A stretch of DNA of 45,671 nt. Source: Deltaproteobacteria bacterium (lineage in GTDB: Bacteria; Myxococcota_A; Polyangia; Polyangiales; Houyiibacteriaceae). The stretch spans positions 1-45,671 of the forward strand of contig JAADHO010000367.1 of NCBI GenBank assembly GCA_013151775.1, read 5' to 3'. The notes beneath the pieces are model-generated. The model worked only from the letters and a program-made list of their open reading frames with translations. It made no database searches and was not told where the DNA came from. Below, piece by piece: positions 1 through 9,399 of the stretch; position 1 is the first letter of the stretch, and each line of letters starts with the position of its first letter. A program made the translations under genes and the position numbers.

Positions 1-1
1 C

Positions 2-337
2 ACGCACAAGGCGGTCCTGGGACATCCCGGGGCCGCCCATTCCCTTGCTGAGCCCGGTCAAATTTCGACAGTTCTAGGTGGCCGCCAACAGACTCGGAAG
101 CGCGCTGAGAAGACGAATCGCGGATCTGGTGGCGCAGAGGGCGAGCGCAGCTCGGGCTCGCTCTGGACGACGCCACCTGGATCCTGGAAATCGCCTGTGG
201 CCTCCGTAAGTCGCGTGGCAGACTTGGCAGCCAAGGTGTCGCAGTTGAATATCATGCCGGCCGAGGACGACGAGCAGACTCGGGCGTTCAAGACACCTGT
301 CACGGCCGAGGTCCTCAGCCAGCCGGCCGAGAGCTGA
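2..337 (+). CDS. 3' end of an unknown gene cut by the window edge
   Basis: An open frame runs from the first bases of the window to a TGA at 335-337 without an internal stop, so this is read as the C-terminal ~111 codons of a gene starting outside the window. The first visible residues (THKAVLGHPG...HSLAEPGQ) look like a folded domain edge. The rest is polar and low-complexity (many R, S, G, T, P) and resembles a disordered tail. I do not recognise the family. The stop lies 13 bases before the start of the peptidase-like gene, whose ribosome site begins just after it, so the two are probably co-transcribed. The frame could be open by chance in G+C-rich DNA, but the tight spacing to the next gene argues for a real gene. 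Confidence 0.5.
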   Translation, partial: THKAVLGHPGAAHSLAEPGQISTVLGGRQQTRKRAEKTNRGSGGAEGERSSGSLWTTPPGSWKSPVASVSRVADLAAKVSQLNIMPAEDDEQTRAFKTPVTAEVLSQPAES

Positions 338-350
338 CGGGAGCCTTTCC

Positions 351-1892
351 TTGGCACGCCTGAAGCTCCACCGCTTCAACAGCGGTTCTGACCCCCTTGT
401 CGGGCTCGGTGCGAGCAACCAGGTCGTGTACCTTCGCCACTACCTCGCGGACCTCGGGGCCGTGACGATCTTGGAGGAGCCCAACTATTTCGATCGTGAC
501 TACCTCTCGGAGTTTGCCGCGTTCTACGCGGCAAGTTCTCGTGGATACCCGAACAGGTGCCGGCGGTGCCACTTCTTCTCCGCCGAGATCAAGCGGTCGC
601 ACCTGCGAGCAGCAGCCGGGGGAAGCGCCCGCGCCGTCGAGCGCCTGCAAGAACACTATCTCGGCTTCGTGATCGTCCGCCCTATTCCATCCCCGCTCGG
701 TCGAACCGTCTTGCGGTGGTATCCTGAGCACGCTCCGGCGACGCCGCGCGTGACCAACCCATCAAGGGACTACGAGTGCCATGTCGCCGGCATCACGCTT
801 CGGGTCCGCGGGCTCGCTTGGCAACAACAGGACGCCGGAGTCGGAGCATGCGCAACGATCGCGCTCTGGTCGATGCTCCACTCGTCGGCATTCGACGACC
901 ATCACGCCATTCCGACGACTGCCGACATCACTCGGTTCGCCCATCGAAGGGCGTCTTTGGGTGCTCGCGTCTTTCCTTCCGCGGGCCTGACGATCTTCCA
1001 GCTCTGCGAGGCGATCAAGGAGGCTGGGCTTGCGCCGGTCGTCCTCCAGGGTGATACGATGGCGAACGGGCGTGCTGCATTCACGCGCGACCGGTTTGCC
1101 AGCGCGTGCGCGACGTTGATCCGTTCCGGTTATCCAGCTCTCGTCGTCGGTGAGCTTGAGGATGTTGGTGCGCACGCGGTGTGCGTTGTGGGGTTCCGCG
1201 AGTGTGCACCGCCCGTTCCCGACCCAGGAACGATTCAGCTTCAAGATACTGGCGTGTATCACCTCTATGTCCATGACGACAACCTTGGGCCGAACGTCCG
1301 TTTCCTGATCTGGCCCGACGAAAACGAAGCATACGTCCGGCTTCAGGCCTCGGCCCCCACACCGCAGCACAACCTCAAGCTACCAGCTGGCCCATCCACC
1401 ATGTACCCAGATTTCGTGCCATCGCAGGTGATTACCGCTGTTCACGAGGATCTCAGGGCGTCGCCCGACCGGCTATCCCGCCGAGCGATCCTGTCGGCCA
1501 AGACCTTGGTGAACTGCCACAACGAGCTTGTCGATGGAGGGCACATGCCGGGGCAGCCCCTCGGCCTCACTATCGGCACGCGCTTCATGAAGCTCCACGA
1601 GTACCTCGGCGGCGAGTTAGACCGCGTATTGGCGAACAAGAGGTCTGCACTCGCGCGGGTCCGCCTCCTCTTGAGTGAGAAGGTTCCACCGATGAGCTTG
1701 CATCTCGGAGTGGTACGCGTCGGTTGGAGGGCCGTACCGCTGCTTGACGTTCTTTTCGACACGACAGACGCGGACTCGAACCTGATCGCTTTCTGCAACG
1801 TTCAGTACGACGAGGAGATGGGGCAGCTTGCCAAGGTCCTCACCCACCTTGGAATGCTGGATCTCGGCCACGCGGTGAACGCTTACTCGTAG
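351..1892 (+). CDS. Predicted papain-fold (C39-like) cysteine peptidase
   Basis: A 513-residue protein with a likely TTG start, chosen because GGGAG lies 7 bases upstream (339-343) and the preceding gene stops at 337. Residues ~158-175 read QQQDAGVGACATIALWSM: a Gln run followed by a candidate nucleophile Cys167 at the start of a helix. Further on come AHAVCVVGF (candidate His275) and YVHDDN (candidate Asp309/310). The Q...C...H...D order is that of papain-fold peptidases such as the C39-like group. The N-terminal ~150 residues are unassigned and contain a CRRC pair near residue 70 that might bind metal. The C-terminal third is also unassigned. No signal peptide is visible, so it is probably cytoplasmic. 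By inference, a peptidase beside defence genes may act as an effector or processing enzyme. An inactive transglutaminase-like fold is the main alternative. Confidence 0.7.
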   Translation: MARLKLHRFNSGSDPLVGLGASNQVVYLRHYLADLGAVTILEEPNYFDRDYLSEFAAFYAASSRGYPNRCRRCHFFSAEIKRSHLRAAAGGSARAVERLQEHYLGFVIVRPIPSPLGRTVLRWYPEHAPATPRVTNPSRDYECHVAGITLRVRGLAWQQQDAGVGACATIALWSMLHSSAFDDHHAIPTTADITRFAHRRASLGARVFPSAGLTIFQLCEAIKEAGLAPVVLQGDTMANGRAAFTRDRFASACATLIRSGYPALVVGELEDVGAHAVCVVGFRECAPPVPDPGTIQLQDTGVYHLYVHDDNLGPNVRFLIWPDENEAYVRLQASAPTPQHNLKLPAGPSTMYPDFVPSQVITAVHEDLRASPDRLSRRAILSAKTLVNCHNELVDGGHMPGQPLGLTIGTRFMKLHEYLGGELDRVLANKRSALARVRLLLSEKVPPMSLHLGVVRVGWRAVPLLDVLFDTTDADSNLIAFCNVQYDEEMGQLAKVLTHLGMLDLGHAVNAYS

Positions 1893-2077
1893 TTCTGCGA
1901 CTGGGGAAGTTCGCGCCTCTGATGAGCGACGACAACGTGTCGATGCGCGGGATTCCCAGGGCCCGCTATGCGCATGCGTCACGTCGGAAAGTCGGTCGCC
2001 CCTCAACTGGATCCATCCTAGGGTGCCGTTAAAGGGCGCAACGAGCGTGGGAGACGTAGGTCCCGTTGAACTCTCTT

Positions 2078-2278
2078 TCATGGATCAATAATGACAACTA
2101 CCGTCTTCTCGCTCGCTTCCACTACGCGAGCACGCTTTCCCTCGACGATGACAGTGTCGCCCACGCAAGCGTTGTCCGGCACATCGTAGTGGGGAGCGAT
2201 ATAGCGGAGCGTCGGCGGGGAGCCCTTGGCTTGGAGAGCAGTCGTGGTCGGTGCTTCAACGTGTACGGTTCTCGCCAT
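2078..2278 (-). CDS. Small hypothetical protein, 66 residues
   Basis: A 66-residue frame with balanced composition: an N-terminal charged/Thr-rich part, then alternating hydrophobic residues (GDTVIVEGKRARVVE, TVVVIIDP) suggesting a small beta-barrel. It lies 74 bases downstream of the 224-residue gene on the same strand and could be the last gene of the STAND/HEPN operon. Ribosome-site evidence is weak (only GGA just before ATG). The opposite strand also has an open frame here, but its predicted product is Arg/Ser-rich and looks like a shadow. Function is unknown. Confidence 0.42.
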   Translation of the reverse strand: MARTVHVEAPTTTALQAKGSPPTLRYIAPHYDVPDNACVGDTVIVEGKRARVVEASEKTVVVIIDP

Positions 2279-2352
2279 CGTCCGACTCTACACCCGATAT
2301 GATCTGGCCGGAAGGCGGGCTGGAACGACTGCAGAATGTTAAATGTTGGATG

Positions 2353-3027
2353 CTAGGAGGGAGGCGCAGATGCGCGGAGAAAGGGATCTGAGACAAGGAG
2401 AACCCACTGACCCAGCGTCGTCAGGTCTGCCACCTCGGTCGAGTCCCAGATCGGCGGCCGGTACACTCGAACGCATCCGCCAACTCGAAGGACCTCACCG
2501 CTTGGTGGCACCGCCATCAGAATACGATACCGCTTCTCACCGGCGGCGAGGGAGTTCAGGCGATGTCGCTCCTTCGCAGCGTCGTCGGCGCCCGTGTCGA
2601 GGGGCTCCAGACGAATCTCGGCGATCCGGGCGAGCGTGCTGACGTCCGCTGGATCCAGCTCCCGCAAGGTGCGTTCCACGCGCGCAATCTGCGCGATTGT
2701 GAGGTGTTCCGCGCTCAACGCCGTCCCGATCGCCGCGTAGGCAAGCATACGACGGCGCTCGTCGATTGCCTCACGTGCTGCCTCGAACGTCAGGTTTCGC
2801 CAGATGCGCTGCATCTCTCGGTCTTCCAGCGCGTCGAGCACGCGCTGATCGAGCTGCCCGAGTCGTTCCTCCGCCTGGCCAGCTGCCAGCGCTACTTCGG
2901 CGAGCCAGAAGCGAAACTCCTCGTCGCGATCTCGCTCGTGATCGCGAGTGTTCGCCCCCTCCACATGCTCGACGAGACGGCGCAACAGGCGGAGACCGGA
3001 CACCAGGCTCGAGACTTCGATGCTCAT
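2353..3027 (-). CDS. Unknown helical protein in the STAND/HEPN operon
   Basis: A 224-residue protein that I do not recognise. Residues 1-~130 are almost entirely predicted helix, rich in E, R, L and A with heptad-like spacing (RLLRRLVEHVEG, LGQLDQRVLDALEDREMQRI, FEAAREAIDERRRM), so a helical bundle or coiled coil is likely. The C-terminal ~70 residues alternate hydrophobic and polar residues (KRYRILMAVPP, GQWVLLVSDPF), suggesting a small beta domain. No catalytic motif is evident. It starts 49 bases after the HEPN-like gene ends, same strand, so it is probably the third gene of that operon. By inference it could be a regulator, adaptor or immunity partner of the STAND/HEPN pair. It might instead be an unrelated passenger. 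Confidence 0.72.
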   Translation of the reverse strand: MSIEVSSLVSGLRLLRRLVEHVEGANTRDHERDRDEEFRFWLAEVALAAGQAEERLGQLDQRVLDALEDREMQRIWRNLTFEAAREAIDERRRMLAYAAIGTALSAEHLTIAQIARVERTLRELDPADVSTLARIAEIRLEPLDTGADDAAKERHRLNSLAAGEKRYRILMAVPPSGEVLRVGGCVRVYRPPIWDSTEVADLTTLGQWVLLVSDPFLRASAPPS

Positions 3028-3076
3028 GGACCCATCATACCGACTTCAGGTTCCGGAGCCGCCGCTGGCCTTGATC

Positions 3077-4528
3077 TCAACGTGCGTCGGCTTTCAGGCT
3101 CGCGAGCGTGGCGACATCCGCAACGCACCGAATGAGCGACGGCGGCGGAGCGACGCCGGGCTTCCATGGCCACCAGTCCGGCGACGAGTTCATGTCGCGC
3201 CCATTGGCGATCGGGCCGTGGTAGCCGATGAAGAGGGCCAACGCAGCGACGATCAGTGCCTGTGAGATCCCGATTCGCGCGAGCTCTCGCTCGGAGTTCC
3301 GCGACCGAGGACCGAGGGTGTACTGATGCACAATCCTGTCTCTGCCCCTAATCGCAGCCGTTGCCTCCGCTGGCAACGCGATGCCGTGCAGCTCGAAGAA
3401 CCTCTCGACTCTCCTGGAACTCGAGGCGTGGTAGGCACCCTTCACGACACTGAGCAGCGTCTTTGCATCTTCCTCAGTTCGGGCGAGTTCTCGGATCCTG
3501 TCAGCGTGCTCCTCCACCCATCCCTTCCACGCTTTGGGGTCTGCACGGTTCTCCAGTGACGGGAGGCCTGCCTTCCCGCTTCGGAAGCAGAACGCCTCCA
3601 GCGCAACTTGAAGCTTGAGGTAGGCACCTTCGATGTGCTCGTCGGCCGCGTCGTGGTACGCCGATGTCACGACGTGAGTGATGTCGGCGCTGCGCTCATC
3701 GTCCTCGGAAATCCAGTCGGCGAGCAGCCGGAAGAACTCCGCGTGCCACCGCTGGTCGCGCTGCACTGCAAACGGCAGCGGCGAATCTGTCCCTCCAGTG
3801 GGCGACTCCGGCTGGACCGCCACCGCTGCAACCGGCACGAGTGTCTGATCAACGCCCACCATGTAGTCGAGCGCCAACCGCCGACCCAGCACGAACGACA
3901 CAGCAGGGAGCGCGTGGCGAAGCCGGTCGGCCGTGACCTCTCCCTCCAGAGGTTCGACGATTGCGTCGTAGAGTCCTCGCGCGCCAGCATCGGCTCGCGC
4001 TTTCGGAACGATGAGCCACCGCAAGCCTCCACCCTCGAAGCACTCCGCGCCGCCCCGGTTCATCTCCTCACCATCGATCGTGGTGCTCAGGCTCGCGTTG
4101 CCGCGCCACACCGAGGCGCCGCGAAGATGGCCGATCCAGGCCGCTGCGCGAGCGCCCGTCTGCCACTCCCAGCGATCGAGGATGAACGTGACATCATGAC
4201 GCTTGGCATACACCGAGCGCTCTGCGCGAGACCAGCGGCTGTGGAGAGAACCGGTTTCGAGAGTCAGCGATGCCTCGGTCTGATTCGGGTGAGGGCGCTT
4301 CTCCTGGCTCGAATCCAGGCCCTCAGCCTCCAGTACGATGGCGCCGTGGTCTCCGACGGTGGTGGACGTGCGGGACGCGCTCGAGAGATCGTAGCCCAGC
4401 ACACGTCCCTCGAGCACCTTGCCTAGCGGCGGGAGGACCGGAGCCAAACCAAGAACGCTGCTGGCGACGCCAAGCCGCGCCCCCACTCCGTCGAGCGTCT
4501 GAATGCGGGGTGTCTCCTCAGCGCTCAT
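3077..4528 (-). CDS. HEPN-like protein (ApeA-like architecture) paired with the STAND NTPase
   Basis: A 483-residue protein. Residues ~290-425 resemble a HEPN helical domain: a helix pair with LQVALEAFCFRSG, then RGRDRIVHQYTLG near residues 394-406. R396-x4-H401 (or R394-x6-H401) fits the R-x4-6-H ribonuclease signature of HEPN toxins. The N-terminal ~250 residues are a beta-rich region of unknown function (LTLETG..., VTFILDRW, LSTTIDG), an arrangement reminiscent of ApeA-type proteins, in which an N-terminal domain precedes a HEPN nuclease. The start codon overlaps the stop of the upstream STAND gene as ATGA, so the two are translationally coupled. By inference it is an RNase effector or accessory activated with the STAND protein. 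Alternatively it is an independent abortive-infection gene captured in the operon. Confidence 0.72.
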   Translation of the reverse strand: MSAEETPRIQTLDGVGARLGVASSVLGLAPVLPPLGKVLEGRVLGYDLSSASRTSTTVGDHGAIVLEAEGLDSSQEKRPHPNQTEASLTLETGSLHSRWSRAERSVYAKRHDVTFILDRWEWQTGARAAAWIGHLRGASVWRGNASLSTTIDGEEMNRGGAECFEGGGLRWLIVPKARADAGARGLYDAIVEPLEGEVTADRLRHALPAVSFVLGRRLALDYMVGVDQTLVPVAAVAVQPESPTGGTDSPLPFAVQRDQRWHAEFFRLLADWISEDDERSADITHVVTSAYHDAADEHIEGAYLKLQVALEAFCFRSGKAGLPSLENRADPKAWKGWVEEHADRIRELARTEEDAKTLLSVVKGAYHASSSRRVERFFELHGIALPAEATAAIRGRDRIVHQYTLGPRSRNSERELARIGISQALIVAALALFIGYHGPIANGRDMNSSPDWWPWKPGVAPPPSLIRCVADVATLASLKADAR

Positions 4529-7500
4529 CGCCAGATGTTCGCGAGCTCGATTGTCAGGGCGTTCGCCTGCGGCCAGCCCACGCTCACGAACGCACCGAGC
4601 ACGTCCAGGATTGCGGTCTGGAGCATTCGATCTTGTTGCACGAGCGCACGGTGCTCAGACAGCATCTGCGCCGTGATGGCAACGATGCGGTCGGCTGCCA
4701 GCCCTTCGTTCTGATACCCGTGCTTCGCACCGGCGGACACGGCATCGGCGATCATCGGATAGACTCGCACCGGATCGGCCGGCAGCAGGAATTGGAGCGC
4801 CTCGATGATGTGGTGCACCACCGAAGGAACGCCGCTCGACGCGATGTCGCGAACCAGGGTCTCGGTGAGGTCCAAGAACGCGCGGCGTTCGTCGTCGCTC
4901 CGTGGTGGGCCATTGGCTCCCGGACGAGGGACCGCCGCGAACTGCAACTCCCGCGCACACAGGTCGAGCCGAGCAACAGCTCGGCGAATCTCGTCTCCAT
5001 TCGGCGTATCCGTTGGTCTGAGTAGAGGCAGAGCGACCGCGACCGCAGCAGACATCATCTCGACGGACCGCCTTCGCGCCGCGGCATCCGACGTCCACGG
5101 AAGATCGAGGAATGGCCGTGCGGCTAGCAGCGTCTCATCTCGCGCTTCATCCATGTCCTCGAATGCGGCGCCAACAACGGCCGCGCCGTACGTGGCGTCG
5201 CCAGCCGCTATAAAGCGCTCCGCCATCAGCCGATAGATCCAACCTCTGGCCTCTAGCCTCTCGCAATCGACATCTCCGGTGAGGCGCGACAGCAGCTTCT
5301 CGGCGCACACTAGCGCGCGAACCGGATCGACGTTGATAGCGGCACTCACAATTGTCACCGTCAACACACCCTGCGTGACCGGGTCATCCTCGGCTTCGAT
5401 CCGCTCCTCTAGGATCTGCCAGAACACTTCACCCGCGACGCCAGCAACATCGGCGACGGCATGCAGAGTCGCCCATCGAACCTCTGGCAGTTCGTGGTCG
5501 ACGAGCCGCTGATACGCGTCCAGAATGTTGTCCCGCGCTTTCTCAATATGCCAAAGGGAGGACAGCGCTTCGACCGCGCCACGTTGAATATGCGTAGCTG
5601 GAGCGCCTAGGGCGCTCGTTGCGAGGCTCAGCAGTTCAGACGCGTCGGTGTGGCTTGGCGCAGTTCCAGACGCCCGCGTAATCCCCTCAAGAATGGCCTG
5701 CCAGACGGTATTCTGAATGATGGGGTCGACCCCCCCGCCAGCCGCAAGCAAGTCCGCCCGCAGCTTGAGAGCCGCGGCGACAGGCTTCTCGGCGTCCGCT
5801 GCGGCGCTCGCGGAAGCAAGCAGGCTCTTGTTCGGTTCCGCGTCAGGGTCGATCCCCATTTCGCGCAAATAGTCATTCGCGTGTCTCTTCATGACACCCC
5901 CACGTCTCACACTGACGGGTGGTCGATTCGGCGGCAGCGGCCCGTCCGCCCGCATCTCAGCCACGAGTTCTAGCGCCTCGCGCGTTACCAAATGGTCGGC
6001 GATTGCTCCAAATGTCCGGGCTATGCTCAGCCCTCCATCGCCATCAGCCTCGTTGGCCTTGAGAAGTGCGCGCTCGACTCTGGAGCGGCGACCCTCCTCC
6101 CAGGTCGGGAAGACGACTCGCAGCCACTCGGTCGCAGCGTAGCGAAGGCCCAGCAGCCGATAGACATCGGGCGACTCCAGCACGCAGGTCATGGCATCCA
6201 TGCCATTGGCAGCCCGTACACCGAGTTCACAGAGAGTTCGCACCACAATCGTGCCTGTCCAAGATCCAGCGGCGAGGCGCTTGAGCAGCGCGTCCGCCAC
6301 GCCTGTCTCACCGACAGCGACGGTGGCGTGTGCGAGCCAAGTGTCCTTCATCCTGGCCATGTTGGAGTCCGGTCGAGGGTGCATGTACTGGAAATCTTCG
6401 ATCACCCGCGCAGGTCCATGACGAGTCTCGATCGTCCCCTCGGGCCTCGGGTATTCGCCGCCGAACTGTCCCGCTGCCTCTGCGTCCATCATCTCGAAGA
6501 GTGCTTCGGTTGCCTCATCAAATGCGTTCTTCACGAACTCCGAATACGCTTCGCATAAACTATACAGGGCTGTGTCGTACGAGTTGCGGCGCGACTGGCT
6601 GAGCCCCAGGATCCGGCTGTGTCCAAGGCGAAACTGTTTGTCGGACTGAGCCGGTGCCGAGAAGGCGGCGACATACACATCGTGCACGAGCGGCGGGTCG
6701 ACAAGGAGTGAAGGGATCTGGTTCGCGACGAGAAACAGCGTCCGATATCCTTCGTCCGCGAGCGACGCCGGGGCTATCAGTGTCCGTATACGAGAAGCTG
6801 TCTCTGGGACGTTTGTAGAGGCCGTCATGCAGACGTGCCGAATGACCTCGGGCCAGAAAATGGCGTATTGTTCATCGCTTCTCGCTACGTCGAAGAGGAT
6901 GCGTGCCGCCTCGCCGAGCGCAGTGCTCGACCCGTTGCGCGCTAGGAGCGTCGACATCATCAACCGGCCGACATCGCGCGGCCAAAGGCGCTCGAGCGAA
7001 ATTGCCTCCAGGGCGAGGTCGTCCCAAGCTCCCTTCGCAGGTTGGGTGTGCTCGGAGCCCCGCAGCGCCAGATTGACGTAGCTGAGCGCGCGATCTGCGC
7101 CAGGCCTAGCATCGTGCAGTGCCTGCACGAGCGGATCGAGGTCCTGCGTCGAGGGCCCTCGTTGCACACACACACCCGGACCGACGATGCGCGCGACCTC
7201 GGGCACGGCTTCGGCCGCGCAGAGCGTAAGGGTGACGCGCCAGAAGCGCTCCCGATTCTCTTGGCCAAACCAGAGCCGCTCGAAGTACAGGTCGAGGCTC
7301 GGTCGCGCGAACAACACGAGTTCGGGACGCTCAGCGAGGAGCGTCGCGAGTTCGTCTCCGTCTGCAGGCAGCCAGACGCGTGCTAGCGCGTACTCGAACA
7401 ACGCTTGGTGGGAGAACTCGATCCGCGTCGTGTCGGCAGTGCCTTCGCCAAAACTCGGCTCGACGAATACCCCGGCGGACAGAAGCTCGGAGAGCTGCCT

Positions 7501-9330
7501 GGACTCGGGAAGCGGCGGGCGACGTGACGCAACGAGCGCATGTTTCGTCACCATCCGTTCGCAAACTCCGTAGATCAATGCGTCTCGGGCGGTACCCGAC
7601 AGGCGATCGTCGACCCGATGCTGCCAGTACTCGTCGAGCAGCTGGCTTCGGGTCGATACGGCCGTCAGATCGTGCCCGTGAACACCAGTGTCGATGAGTC
7701 GACACGCTAGCTGTAAGTGAAAGGGCACGTGCAGAAGTGCCTCCAGGTCTGGCGGCGCGGACGCAATGAAGGCTCCCAGCTCAGGAAGGTCCACCGCTAG
7801 TTTCGCCAGGTCCTCGGACTCGAGTGGCGCAATCTCGACGCAGGCAATGCCGAGGTGTCGCGCGCTCGTGGGGCTGCCCGACTTGGCGGGGAAAGCGCTG
7901 CGCACCCTTTCATCGTGATCCAGGTCGAAGTCGCGAATACTGGCCACGATGTGCCAGCGACCTGACATCTTGGCGAGAGTCACCAACAAGTCTGCGAGTT
8001 CACCGGCAAGCGTGCCCTCACGGACCGCGTCAACTCCGTCGACCAAGAGAACGGCGGGAGCCTCTCCGATCCAACCCTCAATGGCGTCACGGATGCGCCG
8101 CCTCTGTCCGACGAGGTCGCGGCCGTGTACCAGGAGGGTGTCGACACCGCCCTTCGTCAGTCTCTGGTGCACATCGTACAGCACGCCGGACTTGCCGATG
8201 CCCGGCGGGCCTACGACCAGGAGCGAGTTCTTGCGAACCGCATCGGTGATGCGCTCGACGACTGCGCGCTCGATGTGGACCACTTCCTCGCCAAGACGGA
8301 GCCGAGACCTCTGCTTCAGGTCGTTCCGGGCGCGCTCGGATATGCGGCACACGACCGCTCGCGGCGCCTCTTCTGCAACCATGGCTTGAACCTGCCCGAC
8401 CTGCTCTTCTACTGCGTCGAGTCGCGAGGCCCAGGCCGCTAGCCGTTCGACGTGGTGCGCGTCGGCCCAACGTCGCAACTCGTCGTTCGATTCGGCGGCC
8501 AGCTTCTCCAGAGTCTCAAGAGTCAGTGCGCGGTCGTCTATTTCTCGTTGAGTGCTCGCGCGAAGCACATCGATGACGAGTCTCGCCGCGAACTGGTTTG
8601 CAGGCAGGTGCTTCGTCCGGGGATCTTCCGAGAGGCGTCGTTCGAGCGCCTCGAGCCCTTCAACGAGCGCAGGCTCGTCGAACTTCCAGGTGACGGACGA
8701 GAGAAACGTATGCCAACGCGTGGCGTTGGCGTCCACGAACTCCAGGGCCTTCTGAAGGTCACCGCGGGTACGACTCGCACTTCCGCGGTCCAGATTCGAG
8801 AGCCGTACGGCTTCGGCCTCCAGCAGTTTGTGCACGTTTCGCTGCAGGTTGGCGAGAGCTGCCGCTCGTTCCGCCTCGGCGACGGCCGACAGCCCCTGCC
8901 ATGCCTCCAGAACGTCGATGTCGAAGTTCGGCTCAGAGCTCTCTCCGAGCCGCTGCGTCGCCCTGCCCGCTGTGGTTGCGAACACGAATCGCGGCGTTCG
9001 TCCGGCATCCTCATGGTGTGCGAACTCGATCAGGAAGTTCGCGATTACCTCCGCCACCGACCGGTCCCGCGCGCTGACATTACCCTTGAGGGCCTTGATC
9101 TGAGTCAGTTCGACACTGGTGATGCAGCCTTCCTCGTCGAAGAGATGTCGGTCGCAGTCCTCATCGCCCTCGCACACCAGGACTTCCCGCTCGCCAAGGT
9201 CGAGCCAGAGCATCGCGGTTGCAATAGCTTGGTGGACGTAGCCGCGGATGGCGTCGCTGGCGACCCGTTCCGGTCGCAACGGAGCTGGCAGTTCTCCCTT
9301 CAGTGAAGGACCGACGTCGTCCTCTTGCAT
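4525..9330 (-). CDS. Avs-like STAND NTPase with N-terminal Cap4-like nuclease domain
   Basis: A 1601-residue protein. Residues ~25-130 match the DUF4297/Cap4 nuclease pattern: GYVHQ near 30-34, acidic E54 and D58 in CEGDEDCD, then QIK (Q77, K79). This is the PD-(D/E)xK core of CBASS and Avs effectors. A P-loop NTPase follows, with Walker A GPPGIGKS at 374-381 and Walker B VLLVDGVDAV around D431. The C-terminal ~900 residues are helical repeats (HEAT/TPR-like), the usual sensor region of STAND proteins. Known Avs proteins sense conserved phage proteins and then oligomerise and degrade DNA. A similar role here is inferred from architecture only. It leads a - strand operon with the overlapping HEPN-like gene. 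The divergent + strand gene starts 69 bases away, so the shared gap must hold both promoters. It could belong to another NACHT/STAND class rather than a named Avs type. Confidence 0.85.
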   Translation of the reverse strand: MQEDDVGPSLKGELPAPLRPERVASDAIRGYVHQAIATAMLWLDLGEREVLVCEGDEDCDRHLFDEEGCITSVELTQIKALKGNVSARDRSVAEVIANFLIEFAHHEDAGRTPRFVFATTAGRATQRLGESSEPNFDIDVLEAWQGLSAVAEAERAAALANLQRNVHKLLEAEAVRLSNLDRGSASRTRGDLQKALEFVDANATRWHTFLSSVTWKFDEPALVEGLEALERRLSEDPRTKHLPANQFAARLVIDVLRASTQREIDDRALTLETLEKLAAESNDELRRWADAHHVERLAAWASRLDAVEEQVGQVQAMVAEEAPRAVVCRISERARNDLKQRSRLRLGEEVVHIERAVVERITDAVRKNSLLVVGPPGIGKSGVLYDVHQRLTKGGVDTLLVHGRDLVGQRRRIRDAIEGWIGEAPAVLLVDGVDAVREGTLAGELADLLVTLAKMSGRWHIVASIRDFDLDHDERVRSAFPAKSGSPTSARHLGIACVEIAPLESEDLAKLAVDLPELGAFIASAPPDLEALLHVPFHLQLACRLIDTGVHGHDLTAVSTRSQLLDEYWQHRVDDRLSGTARDALIYGVCERMVTKHALVASRRPPLPESRQLSELLSAGVFVEPSFGEGTADTTRIEFSHQALFEYALARVWLPADGDELATLLAERPELVLFARPSLDLYFERLWFGQENRERFWRVTLTLCAAEAVPEVARIVGPGVCVQRGPSTQDLDPLVQALHDARPGADRALSYVNLALRGSEHTQPAKGAWDDLALEAISLERLWPRDVGRLMMSTLLARNGSSTALGEAARILFDVARSDEQYAIFWPEVIRHVCMTASTNVPETASRIRTLIAPASLADEGYRTLFLVANQIPSLLVDPPLVHDVYVAAFSAPAQSDKQFRLGHSRILGLSQSRRNSYDTALYSLCEAYSEFVKNAFDEATEALFEMMDAEAAGQFGGEYPRPEGTIETRHGPARVIEDFQYMHPRPDSNMARMKDTWLAHATVAVGETGVADALLKRLAAGSWTGTIVVRTLCELGVRAANGMDAMTCVLESPDVYRLLGLRYAATEWLRVVFPTWEEGRRSRVERALLKANEADGDGGLSIARTFGAIADHLVTREALELVAEMRADGPLPPNRPPVSVRRGGVMKRHANDYLREMGIDPDAEPNKSLLASASAAADAEKPVAAALKLRADLLAAGGGVDPIIQNTVWQAILEGITRASGTAPSHTDASELLSLATSALGAPATHIQRGAVEALSSLWHIEKARDNILDAYQRLVDHELPEVRWATLHAVADVAGVAGEVFWQILEERIEAEDDPVTQGVLTVTIVSAAINVDPVRALVCAEKLLSRLTGDVDCERLEARGWIYRLMAERFIAAGDATYGAAVVGAAFEDMDEARDETLLAARPFLDLPWTSDAAARRRSVEMMSAAVAVALPLLRPTDTPNGDEIRRAVARLDLCARELQFAAVPRPGANGPPRSDDERRAFLDLTETLVRDIASSGVPSVVHHIIEALQFLLPADPVRVYPMIADAVSAGAKHGYQNEGLAADRIVAITAQMLSEHRALVQQDRMLQTAILDVLGAFVSVGWPQANALTIELANIWR

Positions 9331-9399
9331 GATGCACGAAGTCTACCTCAATTCGGCAAGCTCAAGTGCGCGGCGCAGACGCTGAGGTATCCTCCGAGC

